Below, in pieces: positions 20,323 through 30,390 of a stretch of 64,000 bases of DNA. The position numbers were made by a program, and so were the translations under genes. Source of the stretch: Conchocele bisecta (taxonomy: Eukaryota > Mollusca > Bivalvia > Lucinida > Thyasiridae); the NCBI GenBank assembly GCA_029237695.1, contig CM055279.1:6838323-6902322 (forward strand), given 5' to 3'. Numbering within the stretch: the first letter of the stretch is position 1; each line of letters begins with the position of its first letter. Under the pieces are notes generated by a model. That model made no database searches and was not told the DNA's origin. It saw only the letters and a program-made list of their open reading frames with translations.

Positions 20323-20812
20323 AGGTATACAGTGGGGTCAGCGTGTAAGTGCACACACGAACGAACACGACAGGTTGGTTCCAACCTGTCGTGTTCGTTC
20401 GTGTGTGCACTTACACGCTGACCCCACTGTATGACCACTCAGTAGGCACCAAATGTTCTTTATATCAGATACATCACCTGAGACATTTTCTTGCAAAATA
20501 AACATTCATACACCATTACCCCATGTATTGATTGGTATTATTATACATTTTATATCAGACGTAAATTTCCATACTGATATTAGGGGCGATAACCGTGTTT
20601 CCTTAACATGATAACGGATATTACTATTACTATTTATTGTCTGTATTTATTTTGATGTACAATGATCATACTTTATAAGCTGTCGAAAATATTAGTCTTT
20701 CTGGTGACGCATTAAATTAGTATGAATAATTAAAAAAATGTCATGCCTCGATTGCATATGAAAATAGCCTGATACCACCGCGAGTCACTATCAGTAAAAT
20801 AAATAACCAAAT
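20323..20812 (+). mobile_element. AGGTACATGCC copy split by a 100-bp hairpin
   Basis: The left end AGGTA is followed by the CAGTGGGGTC hairpin, then family sequence resumes (ACCACTCAGTAGGCACC, ATATCAGATACATCACC, CGATAACCGTGTTTCC, CGCGAGTCACTATCAG). The right terminus is missing; the copy fades out near 20812. Confidence 0.75.
20330..20429. mobile_element. CAGTGGGGTC hairpin, intact 100 bp
   Basis: Almost identical to 17070-17169, with near-perfect arms and TA on both sides (20328-20329, 20430-20431). It sits about 7 bp inside the left end of an AGGTACATGCC element, so it is the younger insertion. Confidence 0.9.
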
Positions 20813-20834
20813 TCCGTTTGTATGGCCTTTAGTA

Positions 20835-20951
20835 GCGATATGCAGCCTATGCTCAATAAATGTAAATTCATCAATTGAAGTTTACAGACGATTCTAAATT
20901 TGCATTACGAACATTTCAGTCGTACGAAGTTTAGCGAAGCGGACTTCTGGT
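20835..20951. mobile_element. CGTTTCACTAAAC palindrome, right half
   Basis: TGCAGCCTATGCTCAATAAA, AATTGAAGTTTACAGACG and CGTACGAAGTTTAGCGAAGC match the right arm of 23337-23577. Confidence 0.7.
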
Positions 20952-21074
20952 GCTGCAATCCGCGCCAGTGTAAACTGTTTCATGTCGATAAATGCACCGG
21001 TTCTCTGATGAGATACACTACCGTCTGTGTTAATCTCGATAATATTTGTCAATGCCATTGTTTTTAAACACTTG

Positions 21075-21200
21075 AATATTGTGCTTGCAGGCAAGAAAAT
21101 TGATTGACTGAGCCTAAGCTGTCCTACAGCTCAGGCTCAGACAACCAGATTTCTTGATTGCGAGTTGGAATTATCAGTAGGCGTTCAGAAACGTTGATAA
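21075..21200 (+). mobile_element. GCTTGATT family copy
   Basis: GCAAGAAAATTGATTGACTG, hairpin GAGCCTAAGCTGT / ACAGCTCAGGCTC, TTCTTGATTGCGAGTTGG and GGCGTTCAGAAACGTTGAT. Confidence 0.7.
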
Positions 21201-21201
21201 A

Positions 21202-21310
21202 ATGCGGCTGTGACTGTAGAAATTGGGCTTATGGGTTTTGCGACCAGTGCAGATCCAGATCAGACTGTGCATCCGCAGAGTCTGATCAGGATCTGCACTG
21301 GTCGCCATTC
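21202..21310 (-). mobile_element. CAGTCTGATC family, left part
   Basis: GCGGCTGTGACTGTAG, GGGTTTTGCGACCAGTG, hairpin GATCAGACTGTGCATC / GCAGAGTCTGATC, then CTGCACTGGTCGCC where the 80-bp duplication starts. Confidence 0.8.
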
Positions 21311-21451
21311 CATCAATGAAAAGTTCAATTGATAGATTTACATTTATTGAGCATAGGCTGTATATGCAGCCTCTGCACTGGTCGCCATTCCATCAATGAA
21401 AAGTTCAATTGATAGATTTACATTTATTGAGCATAGGCTGTATATGCAGCC
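21292..21451 (+). repeat. Perfect 80-bp tandem duplication
   Basis: 21292-21371 and 21372-21451 are identical by eye. The unit starts TCTGCACTGGTCGCC (end of the CAGTCTGATC element) and ends GGCTGTATATGCAGCC (inside the CGTTTCACTAAAC element), so it spans the junction of two repeats. TCTGC occurs at both unit boundaries and again at 21452-21456. Confidence 0.95.
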
Positions 21452-21587
21452 TCTGCTAAATAAATGTAAATCCAATAATTGTTTACAAGAAAATATTGTT
21501 AATGTGAAATTTACAGACCATAATAATTTTGCACTTACGAACATTTTAGTCGTACGAAGTTTAGTGAAACGTGCCTCTGATGCCTTA
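21323..21587. mobile_element. CGTTTCACTAAAC palindrome, partial, with duplicated centre
   Basis: Family centre TTTATTGAGCATAGG and right arm (GAAATTTACAGACC, CACTTACGAACATTTTAG, CGTACGAAGTTTAGTGAAAC) are present; the left terminus is missing and the centre is doubled by the 80-bp duplication. Confidence 0.75.
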
Positions 21588-22030
21588 CTTGTAAAGTACA
21601 TGTATATACAAATAAACTATGTTTAAACCAATTGGAATTCGTCCGGAATCCGGCGCCTATTTCGACGTGAAACGTGCTAAACCGGCGCGAAGTGAAGCTC
21701 CAGTGAACTTGCGGATCGTGTATAATTCCGCGTAGTTTCGTGCATAAAATAATGTGCCGCATTGTAGGTTTACACTTACAGACTGTATTAAAGTCATAAT
21801 CTACTAGACAATAATGATAGTATTTACTAAATATGCAAATGAGATTGCTAGAGAAAACAATTTAGTCGGTACATTATATGATTATGTGCTTATTACGTAC
21901 TTATTACGTACCTATTATGCAATAAACATCACCTAATATTTGTGTTGAATTACATGCCCGTAGATACCGCCACGGCAGTCCTGGCGCTCCGTGCCGCTAT
22001 TATTTAATGGGCCTTCTATTTTTCTGCACC

Positions 22031-22668
22031 CAGTTGCTCAAAACCTCTGTTAGCTTAACGGACTGTTAAATCCTTAACATTGTTAAGGATTTAACAGTCC
22101 GTTAAGCTAACAGAGGTTTTGAGCAAGTGGTCCTTAACATTGTTAAGGATTTAACAGTCCGTTAAGCTAACAGAGGTTTTGAGCAAGTGGTCCTTAACAG
22201 TGTTAAGGATTTAACAGTCCGTTAAGCTAACATAGGTTTTGAGCAACTGGTCCTTAACAGTGTTAAGGATTTAACAGTCCGTTAAGCTAACAGAGGTTTT
22301 GAGCAACTGGTCCTTAACATTGTTAAGGTTTTAACAGTCCGTTAAGCTAACAGAGGTTTTCAGCAAGTGGTCCTTAACAGTGTTAAGGATTTAACAGTCC
22401 GTTAAGCTAACAGAGGTTTTGAGTAACTGGTCCTTAACATTGTTAAGGATTTAACAGTCCGTTAAGCTAACAGAGGTTTTGAGTAACTGGTCCTTAACAG
22501 TGTTAAGGATGTAACAGTCCGTTAAGCTAACAGAGGTTTCGAGCAACTGGTCCTTACCATTGTTAAGTATTTAACAGTCCGTTAAGCTAACAGAGGTTTT
22601 GAGCAAGTGGTCCTTAACAGTGTTAAGGATTTAACAGTCCGTTAAGCTAACAGAGGTTTCGAGCAACT
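22031..22668. mobile_element. GTTGCTCAAAAC palindrome with one arm in ten copies
   Basis: The left arm 22031-22080 (CAGTTGCTCAAAACC, TCTGTTAGCTTAACGGAC, TGTTAAATCCTTAACA) occurs once. Its reverse complement follows as ten 60-bp tandem units from 22081. Each unit has TGTTAAGGATTTAACAG, TCCGTTAAGCTAACAGAGG, GAGCAA-TGG and CCTTAACA. Units differ at a few positions, mainly CAT/CAG before the boundary, AAG/AAC in GAGCAA, and single changes in units 3, 5, 8 and 9. Related single-copy palindromes at 28671 and 53711 show the unamplified form. Confidence 0.95.
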
Positions 22669-22669
22669 T

Positions 22670-23336
22670 GGTCCAGGCTGTTGTATGTTGTACGTTGAAT
22701 GACCTTTATTCTATAACCAGTGTTATTCTACTAGGATATCCTCCAAAATGTAGGAAACGACATACGTTGAACTTTTGTTTTCTGAGGGTGGCCTCCACGA
22801 ATTTCGGTGAAACGTTCGCATTGACATTATTTTACTCACAACCACACCCGATTTAATAATTATGGTATCTACTTTACTCGTTGACTTATCCTTAATAAAT
22901 CTGTAAACTCGTTTAATAAAATATTAAACCAGCACGCATGTAATATCCTGTATATACAGTACATGTATCACTAACAGCGAGTACAGGGGAGATAAGTCTG
23001 CAGCAAAGTTTCGCCGTAACTGTACCAGTGTGCCAAGTTTGTGACACATAATTAGTCTTGGCATACTTCCATGTACAATTATATTGCTGGCATGCTTCAG
23101 TGTAGTATAATTGTCTATGCTTATTATTGTCCACAGGGACCGTAGTACGTATTGTGGTGAGTGCGTTGGGGTGGAAGTCTTAGAGAGTACAGTACTCGTT
23201 TCTTTGTATATACACCGACACGCATATCAGGGTATATATACAGTCAAACCTGTGAATAAAGTGTGGCATTTTTGTTTTTTATGTGGCATTTACAGCCATG
23301 TGATTCAGAGTGCTATTCAGAGGTAGTCAAGGGTAT
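22670..23336. other. No recognised feature
   Basis: No match to the repeat families. Open frames at 22668-22856 and 23111-23326 show no motif. Confidence 0.4.
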
Positions 23337-23577
23337 GGGGGCCGTTTCACTAAACTTATTACGACTAAAATGTTCGTAAGTGCAAATTTAGGATCGTCTG
23401 GAAATATCAATTGATGGATTTACATGTACATGTATTGAGCATATGCAGCCTATGCTCAATAAATGTAAATCCAATAATAGTTCATAAGAAAACATTGTTA
23501 ATGTGAAATTTACAGACTATCATAAGTTTGCACTTACGAACAGTTTAGTCGTACGAAGTTTAGTGAAAGAGCCCCCA
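23337..23577. mobile_element. CGTTTCACTAAAC palindrome, complete
   Basis: GGGGGCCGTTTCACTAAAC to GTTTAGTGAAAGAGCCCCC, with arms containing GACTAAAATGTTCGTAAG, GCAAATTTAGGATCGTC and the centre GAGCATATGCAGCC. About 241 bp. Similar complete copies are at 27196-27444 and 54683-54910. Confidence 0.85.
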
Positions 23578-23587
23578 GGTTCGACTG

Positions 23588-23790
23588 TACTGTCTGTTTC
23601 TACAATATTAAATTTTATCAAAATTTAAGAGTGATCCTTTTGGTCAAATATTTATTTTATTACGAACAATTGATTTGTCACCCTATCCGTTTGTCCGTTT
23701 GCCGAGCCTCGGAATTTCTACGCGTTTCCTGGCCTTGCCTGATAAACTTGATATCAAAAGACACTAGCCTGATATTTAAGTTGGCTTTCG
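23588..23790 (+). mobile_element. Fragments of CTGTCTG and GAATTCCTACC elements
   Basis: TACTGTCTGTTTC, AAATTTAAGAGTGATCC and GGTCAAATATTTATTTT at 23588-23670 match the CTGTCTG left arm with a deletion. CGAGCCTCGGAATTTC, GCCTGATAAACTTG and ATCAAAAGACACTAG at 23702-23775 match GAATTCCTACC. Confidence 0.6.
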
Positions 23791-24186
23791 ATCCATTCCC
23801 ATTTGTATACTACTGTATAGTATCTACCAGTACGTATCCTGCTCGAACTTGTAAACAATATGCAAATCAAATATGTTTAACCCGAATATAATGAAACATT
23901 AAGCAGTTTTATTATGTAGATTTTTGTTGATAATACTAAGATTTTATATGCTTAATCTCCCCAACACATCGGCGGAATTTATGTGGAACAGACAATAGGA
24001 TGATGGGCAAAGCATGTAACAATAGACTTTAGAATCTTGTCCGGCTTATGTCTCTGTCGAGTTTTGGTTGATTCAACATGTCAGGGAGCTTGTACGCTGT
24101 CAGGTCTGTTTATGTCGTTTTTGAAAGTACCGTGAAGACATAAAATGGTTCATGTATGGTGTATTTTCAGACGTTTTGTAATATCT

Positions 24187-24365
24187 GCGTGGGAACTGGT
24201 GAAGTAGGGCTTGTCGGTTTTGCGACCAGTGTATATCCAGATAAGCCTGTGCATCCGCACAGTCTGATCAGGATCTGCACCGTTACAAGAGTGTGTTAAT
24301 TGATCAGGGGCTATTTTGGTAACAAACAACATAAGCCCCATTTCTCCAGTCACAGCCACATATGT
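24187..24365 (-). mobile_element. CAGTCTGATC family, compact complete copy
   Basis: GGAACTGGTGAAGTAGGG, GGTTTTGCGACCAGTG, hairpin arm GCACAGTCTGATC, AATTGATCAGGGGCTA, and the inverted right end CCCCATTTCTCCAGTC then ACAGCCACATA. Confidence 0.8.
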
Positions 24366-24512
24366 GCGTGGAACAATACAGAGCCAGATCATGCCTACGC
24401 ATTCGCGCAGCTTGATATGTGTATACATTGTTCACTAAATGCAGTCGATGGATCAGCGAAGATGCTACGATACTAGATCATGCATGGGATAGACTACATG
24501 TACATCAAGGTG

Positions 24513-24560
24513 CACGGTCACATGGTTACAACAACAGCAACAAGTACTGAACATTCCAGA
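24513..24560 (+). mobile_element. CAACAA element end fragment
   Basis: GTGCACGGTCACATGGTTAC, AACAACAGCAACAAGTACTG and GAAGCCCTCCGATTCA match an outer arm of the CAACAA palindromes only. Confidence 0.55.
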
Positions 24561-24574
24561 AGCCCTCCGATTCA

Positions 24575-24745
24575 TCATTGTCGCGCCCGCTTGCGGAAAG
24601 CGCGATATAGTCGGCATTTTGGCATACGTCCGTCCGTCCGTACGTCCGTGTGTCTGGTTAAAGTTGTTTGGTTAAACCTTTTCCATCTACTATATCTCTT
24701 TGTTTAGTGTCCATGCCTCGCCCCAAGGCGCGACATGCAGGCCAC
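24575..24745 (+). repeat. GTCCGTCC-containing interspersed repeat
   Basis: CATTGTCGCGCCCGCTTGCG, GCGCGATATAGTCGGCA, GTCCGTCCGTCCGTACGTCC, and later CCCCAAGGCGCGACATG. A comparable layout (a header, a GTCCGTTC run, then TTAAGGTTTTCGGG) occurs at 29565-29975, suggesting a dispersed repeat class. I cannot assign it. Confidence 0.45.
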
Positions 24746-24989
24746 GGCCATCTAGTCTAGAAAAAGTTGGTATAATTATGTTATTCAAGTGTCTATGCTT
24801 GGAAAAAACCTGGCTTTCGTGGCTTTGCCTCGTTTCTTGTTCTCTACTACTTTCATTTGTAATTGTCAAGCACCAAACCCTACTTTTACATAACATGTAA
24901 CATGTTTGCAGTGGATCTACATAAAACATAGGCTCATTTACTCCCTGAAAAAAACCGGATGTGATACAATCTGTCCGGGGTTCTAGTTT

Positions 24990-25255
24990 TATTGTCTCAC
25001 CCGCGAAAGCAGAAAGCGAGACTATGGTTTTGCTTTTCCGGAGTCGTCGCCGTCGTCGTTGTCATCATTCAATGTTAAGTTTTCGTGTTACGGTCATTAC
25101 TTCAATCAGCTTCAGTCATCAAACTGTATACATACCTTTACTATGATATGTAGATGAATATAGGACTATTCACGCGGCCACAGGGTCAAGTTCAAGGCCC
25201 CCGGGTCAAGGTCAAGGCAGAACAAGGCGAGACATTTGATTCCGCGGAATTCTTG
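24990..25255 (+). repeat. Possible dispersed repeat with GCGAGAC ends
   Basis: CGCGAAAGCAGAAAGCGAGAC and a GTCGTCGCCGTCGTCG tract begin it, and GGTCAAGGTCAAGGCAG with GGCGAGACATTTGATTCCG close it. This combination looks like a recurrent invertebrate repeat but has no second copy in the window. Confidence 0.3.
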
Positions 25256-25635
25256 TGAAATGTTAACCGGCTTTAACACTTTTCACATCACGTGACGATC
25301 ACGCTCGATTATTGTTTTAATATCCCACAAATGTGCATCAAGATGGAGTCAAAAATGTTGCAACATATTGTTAAGCATATTTGTACAATCTTTTACAGCC
25401 ACTGTGTCTCAGATACACCGAGAAAGTGATGAAACAGAAACGGATAAAATAGTTTCGTTGTAGATTTATAGCGGTTTTCTGAACCTAATTGTTCATAAAA
25501 GTCGCCTGTAAAACATATTGGGGATTAGTCAAACAATGTTTATAATACTGAAAAATGTACATGTATTTTGCAGTATTACATGCATGTTTTTCAAACGATC
25601 GTTGCTAATTATTTTATTTTCTTACATTTCAGCCA

Positions 25636-25852
25636 GGTGCCTATTTCACCAACATTACATTTGAGGGAGAAATTTTCAATTTTAGGATAAATTTATTAAT
25701 TTTTACTATATTGCAGTTATTACATTATCACAGCAATTTTGGCTGTGATAATGTAATAAATTCAGTATAAATGGCTGTGATCATGTAATACATTCAGAAT
25801 AATATTTCTGCATACTTGTGATCATCAAATATGTGCAGTCGTTAGTTCTATA
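25636..25852. mobile_element. TATACTTT palindrome, left part (split)
   Basis: TGCCTATTTCACCAACATT, GAGGGAGAAATTTTCAA, TTATCACAGCAATTTTGG / CTGTGATAATGTAATAAATT and GCAGTCGTTAGTTCTATA. The element stops in TCTATA and resumes at 26456 in TATGAAATAATG. A second GGCTGTGATCATGTAATA segment inside is an internal duplication. Confidence 0.85.
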
Positions 25853-26455
25853 GAGGATATTCCATCGCACATTTTGAATAGCGGGAAATAATATACGAGT
25901 GTGTGTCGGTTTCCGCGTAAGCAACGAGTGAGCGTAGCGAACGAGTTGCTTGCATGGACGCCGACGGACACGAGTGTATTATTTCCGCTTATCAAACATG
26001 TACCATGGAATATCCTATTTATTACACTTCCACGGCGGATATATATATGCACATTTATTCTATTTTTGAGATTATAATCAATGAATTGTGATGTGCGCAT
26101 GAATAGTTATACAATGACGTGTTTTCCCGCGTTTTGACGTTACTTTGTGTAATGTCAAATGTGACGCCATGTAATCCAAATTACGCAGCTGTTTCTATGA
26201 GCCAGATATATTTGAGTGCGTGTTTGGAATGTGTTCAATCACATTAACATTCTAGATTAGTCGAGACACTTTCCAAATTGTCAAATAACTTTATTTTGAC
26301 TGTAATACAAAATTAATTTTGCATGGTCGTGTTTTCCAAGAAAACAGGCGCGCAATTACGGGTGTTCTCCTTACGGTGTATTATTTGTAAGGAGTTGATT
26401 ACGGGTTTTCTCTCACAACGAAACCCATGCAAATAACTCTCAAGAGTGTAATAAA
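25853..26455 (-). mobile_element. GGATATTCC element inserted at TA in a TATACTTT element
   Basis: 603 bp from GAGGATATTCCATCG to CTCAAGAGTGTAATAAA, flanked by TA at 25851-25852 and 26456-26457; removing it plus one TA restores the family sequence TTCTATATGAAAT. It has the large inverted repeat (AATAATATACGAG, GCGTAAGCAACGAGTGAGCG) and the GTGACGCCATG, AACATTCTAGATTAGTCG body. Copies at 9442 and 42068 are in the opposite orientation. Confidence 0.9.
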
Positions 26456-26551
26456 TATGAAATAATGCATTTCAGGAAAAATAAATGATTACTCCCTCAA
26501 AATATACTTTTCTAGAAAAGTATACTTTGCAATGTTGGTGAAATTGGCTAC
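26456..26551. mobile_element. TATACTTT palindrome, right part (split)
   Basis: TATGAAATAATGCATTTCAG, ATAAATGATTACTCCC, CTAGAAAAGTATACTTTGC, ending TTGGTGAAATTGGCTAC. It completes the element begun at 25636. Confidence 0.9.
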
Positions 26552-26842
26552 ATATGTTTACATAAATGTAACAGTGAATTACACCACTCGGCAGCAGTAG
26601 TTTACACCACTCTATATTATTATTCTCGTGCTTACCATATATGGAGAAATGACGTCAATAACGTCGCAATGATGTGTTTTCTTCGGCCAATCAAATGCTG
26701 TTGTCAGATACACCCTCTGAAACGCGAGACAGTCGCCTTCACAACGACCCGCCTCCAGAAATTAAGTCCCACACCACTTGACACTATTTTAGGCTTGCGT
26801 CGCTTTGTTTTTATAAAGTATCGTGTATGAAATGTAAGAAAA

Positions 26843-27010
26843 CGTTTATTTAACCAGATGAGTTGATTATCGTGAAATAATGCCCGTGTGAATGGATCCT
26901 TCCGCTTTAAAAACTCGGTTCGCTACGCTCACTCGTTTGTTTCGCGTATGGACCCAGTCACTCGTGCATTATTTCACGATAATCAGCTCACCTGCTTAAA
27001 TAAACTGTAT
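26843..27010. mobile_element. Palindrome with CGTGAAATAATGC arms
   Basis: GTTTATTTAACCAGATGAG, TTGATTATCGTGAAATAATG and CGGTTCGCTACGCTCACTCG face TGCATTATTTCACGATAATC, AGCTCACCTGCTTAAATAAAC. The GCTACGCTCACTCG loop motif also occurs in the GGATATTCC elements, so these may be distant relatives. Confidence 0.75.
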
Positions 27011-27195
27011 GATATTTATTATTCTAGTGTCTATAATGGGAAGTTCTTTCTAAATGTTGTTTAATATTTCCCTTACTGCATAGCGAAAATTATGCCTAAC
27101 CAAATTATCTCTGATCAAATAAAATGGTGTGATTGAAGTATGTAATTTAATGTGCATGAAGCGAAAAAACACATTTTGGATACCTGGGACGGCAT

Positions 27196-27444
27196 CAGGG
27201 GGCCGTTTCACTAAACTTCGTTCGACTAAAATGTTCGTAAATGCAAAATTATGATAGTCTGTAAATTTCACATTAACAATGTTTGTTTGCAAACAATTAT
27301 TGGATCTACATTTATTGAGCATAGGCTGCATATACAGCCTATACTCAATAAATGTAAATCCATCAATTGGAAATTACAGACGATTCCAAACAGTTTGCAA
27401 TTTCGAACATTTTAGTCGTACGAAGTTTAGTGAAACGGTCCCCT
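27196..27444. mobile_element. CGTTTCACTAAAC palindrome, complete
   Basis: GGGGGCCGTTTCACTAAAC to GTTTAGTGAAACGGTCCCC, with centre GAGCATAGGCTGCATATACAG and both arms intact. Confidence 0.85.
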
Positions 27445-27898
27445 GACACTTTAATACCAGGTGTATAAATACTATATCCAGTGCTTGACTAGATATATTT
27501 TCTGTTTAATGGATCGCTACATATTAATTTAACAAAATACAATCACTTTCGGCAGACATATCGCATGAATTTACATAACCAATCGGACGAATAGGTATAT
27601 GACATGGTACTAAAGTATCAATGGGCCTTTGATGATGTTTAATCAAACAAACCGCAATCCGTATTGGCATTCGTGTGCAACTTTAAACGTTGACAATGAT
27701 ATCGTAATTCAAGAGACCCACGGATAGACACAATGCATGTGTCTTGCGACCGTGAGGTCTCAGGTAAATCTTATGTTTCAATACGACTGCGGTTTCCTCC
27801 TTTTAATGATGACCATGTTCCAGCAGTTAACAATCCGAGTCCGCCAATACCAAATGTAGCAGCATTACTTATAGAGAATATATATATTATAGAAAACA
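27445..27898. other. No recognised feature
   Basis: Nothing matched. The 127-codon open frame from 27733 runs into the GTGCCGTGAA element at 27899 and half of it is repeat sequence, so I do not call it a gene. Confidence 0.45.
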
Positions 27899-28122
27899 TA
27901 TATGGCAAGGCTCAGGAAACGGGATGTGCTCGGCAGAGCCGAGCACATCCCGTTTCCGTGCCGTGCCAGATATTTTGTCCCATTCACGGCACTAACCTAC
28001 GATTCTATTTATCCCGTCAATACCTACACATGTCTGTAAAATGCAAAACTAGTATTGACTGGATATCAAAAATGTTTCACGGCACCGTGTTTCACGGCAC
28101 ATACGCACTGTGTTGACGGGTA
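27899..28122. mobile_element. GTGCCGTGAA element, partial hairpin
   Basis: GGCAAGGCTCAGGAAACGGG, ATGTGCTCGGCAGAGCC, CCGTGCCAGATATTTTG, CATTCACGGCACTAACC, then ATCCCGTCAATACCTAC and GTTTCACGGCACCGTG to GTGTTGACGGG. The outer left arm is missing. Confidence 0.8.
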
Positions 28123-28277
28123 AATGTAGTTAGATTGAGCATTAGTCAGAGAAATTTTAATCGGACCAAGTTTAAACAACGTTCGATTCCGTCCGATTCC
28201 AATTTCTCTGCAGAATGTTCAGACTAACTACATAAGTAATGGTACTAGGTTTGGTATTGGCGGACACGTAGTGTTAA

Positions 28278-28575
28278 AGGTATGTGCCCACTCATTTATA
28301 CTAATTAAATGCGTCACCCGAAAACATAATATTTTCAAGAGTTTATAAAGTATGATAATTGCACATCAAAACAATAAATACAGAGTATAAATAGTAATGT
28401 TCGTTAACCGTTTAAGGAAACACGGTTATCGCACCTGATATCAGTGTGGAAAGTCACGTCTGATATCAATTATATAATAATGCCAATCAATACGTGGGGT
28501 AATGGTGAATGAATGTTTATTGTTGTCAGAAAATGTCTCAGATGATGTCTCTGATAGCTGAGTGGGCATGTACCT
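28278..28575 (-). mobile_element. AGGTACATGCC element, complete, TTAA-flanked
   Basis: AGGTATGTGCCCACTC to GAGTGGGCATGTACCT, bracketed by TTAA at 28274-28277 and 28576-28579. The interior (GGAAACACGGTTATCGC, CTGATATCAGTGTGGAA, CCAATCAATACGTGGGG) matches 36391-36845 reversed, with about 150 bp missing. Confidence 0.9.
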
Positions 28576-28670
28576 TTAACAACTGGAACATGGTCATTAT
28601 TAAGACACATTAAGACATTAAGACACGCTTCATAGATGCTCCTCAAATTAAATTACAACACGAATGTTCA

Positions 28671-28869
28671 GGGCCCGGTTGCTCAAAACATCAGTTAGCT
28701 TAACGGACTGTTAAATCCTTAACTGAATGGTTAAAATCTCTGTTTAAGCAGAGATTTTAACCATTCAGTTAAGGATTTAAGAGTCCGTTAAGCTAAACAG
28801 AGATTTTAACCATTCAGTTAAGGATTTAACAGTCCGTTAAGCTAACTGATGTGTTGAGCAACCGGGCCC
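28671..28869. mobile_element. GTTGCTCAAAAC palindrome with two copies of one arm
   Basis: GGGCCCGGTTGCTCAAAAC to GTTGAGCAACCGGGCCC. The left arm (TTAGCTTAACGGACTG, TTAAATCCTTAACTGAATGG) is single; on the right, GAGATTTTAACCATTCAG with TTAAGGATTTAA-AGTCC and GTTAAGCTAA occurs twice in tandem at about 28752 and 28801, period about 49 bp. Confidence 0.9.
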
Positions 28870-28871
28870 TG

Positions 28872-28914
28872 GCTGTAATACATGGCGATTTTAAATCGCC
28901 GTGCATTACAGCCA
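28872..28914. repeat. Short perfect hairpin
   Basis: CTGGCTGTAATACATGGCGAT then TTAAATCGCCGTGCATTACAGCCAG, one mismatch, directly beside the palindrome at 28671. Confidence 0.85.
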
Positions 28915-29261
28915 GAAACTTCGCGTTGGAAACTTCGCATTTGGAACTGCATGTACAATGGTCGTTAACTCACGGACACCCATTTTGTTATCAAGACCTA
29001 CAATTGATGAACGTGATTCAAAGCACGACATTATGTTATACATAATTAAGTGACGTTCAGTGTACACTCAGAAATTGTAATATTAAACAAAACAACAAAA
29101 GATATATCGATTCCTCTCTTGACGAATCATTATTGACTGATCAAATGGAGCGTTACGTGCATCGACCAGTGTTGACCTAGATCAGTATGCGCATGCGCAA
29201 GTTTGATCGGAATATGTGCCGTCCGGCATTCATAACTCACTGAAATGTAGTGTTCTGTCCG

Positions 29262-29555
29262 TCTGTTTCACGAAATCTGTCCAAAATTTGCGAATATATC
29301 CACAATACAAAACCAATATGTTGCAATAGTATTTAATTTTAAGATTAAAGGTTAGCAAAATTTAAGAATTAATGATATATTCTTTTATTTTGAGACATTT
29401 GGTCCAATATTGTTTTTATTGCGAAAAGTAACTTAACGTTACATAGGGTGCATTATTTTCTTCGAAATTATTAAAACTATGTTTTGACATTTTCCTCATG
29501 TTAAGTACACATATATATCTTCACCCATGTCTATAGGGATTTAACATGGGTAAAT
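29262..29555 (+). mobile_element. CTGTCTG palindrome, diverged partial copy
   Basis: GTCCGTCTGTTTCACGAAAT, CTGTCCAAAATTTGCG, AATTTAAGAATTAATG, TTGGTCCAATATTG and later GGGATTTAACATGGG match the left arm and centre of 42889-43472 with heavy divergence. Confidence 0.6.
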
Positions 29556-29564
29556 TGATTGTTA

Positions 29565-29975
29565 TGCCCCCGGCATACGACGTATGTCGATGGGTATATG
29601 GTTTTCGTCAGTCCGTTCGTCCGTTCGTCCGTTCGTCCGTCCGTCCCTTTTCAATTAAGGTTTTCGGGTATCTTTTATCTCTGTAACGGTAATTCGAATT
29701 CACCTCACACGTCATATACGTGCTTATCATCATCCATATTTTCATTCCATACCACATCCATGCGGCCTGCATGTCCAACGTCGAGGTCAAATTAAATGTA
29801 CTTAGAAAGTTGAGTCCGTACGATTTGCGTTAAAGTTTTTGGGTACCCATTATCTGTGCAAAGGTAAGTCGGATTGACTTCAAACTTCATATACTTCCTT
29901 ATCATCATCCATGTTATCATTCCATACCACATGCGGCATTCATATCCAAGGTCAAATTACGTTGTTTTTTTCTTC
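29565..29975 (+). repeat. GTCCGTTC-containing repeat with an internal duplication
   Basis: CCCGGCATACGACGTATG, GTCCGTTCGTCCGTTC and GTTTTCGGGTATCTTTTAT are followed about 200 bp later by GTTTTTGGGTACCCATTAT. CTTATCATCATCCAT, CATTCCATACCACAT and CAAGGTCAAATTA also occur twice, so 29655-29975 is an old tandem duplication of about 190 bp. Confidence 0.6.
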
Positions 29976-30390
29976 AGTTTTGTTAGTCGGTTCATACGTT
30001 GGCTTCAGTGCACTTGTTTTGTTTAGTAGTTCGTTCATGTACACGTATGTCCTTGAAGACTGCGCGTCCCTATCATTTGGAAATGTGCGTATTTTTGCCT
30101 TTTATTGCTTTGACAATATTTTAAATTTGTAATAATTTAAGTATAGTTATTATCAAATTGTGTGTTTTTGAATGTAGCACGCCGAGCTCAGTGGCGATTA
30201 TTTGGCTTCCTCACGGTATTGTTCTATTGGTTTAAGCAATATTTATTTCAAGAGAGATATGTGATATAAATACATGTACATTGTTATACATACACAGTTT
30301 GAAACAGGATTAGAAAATAAGCATTTGCGCTTATGTGAATTATTCTAGTAGTTGTATTGATTGCAGAATTAGCACGTGAAAACCCGTATA

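Noticed and set aside
22081..22670. CRISPR-like regular repeats
   Set aside because: The 60-bp units are head to tail without unique spacers, in a eukaryotic repeat context.
27733..28116. 127-codon open frame
   Set aside because: Its second half is a GTGCCGTGAA element; no recognisable domain in the first half.
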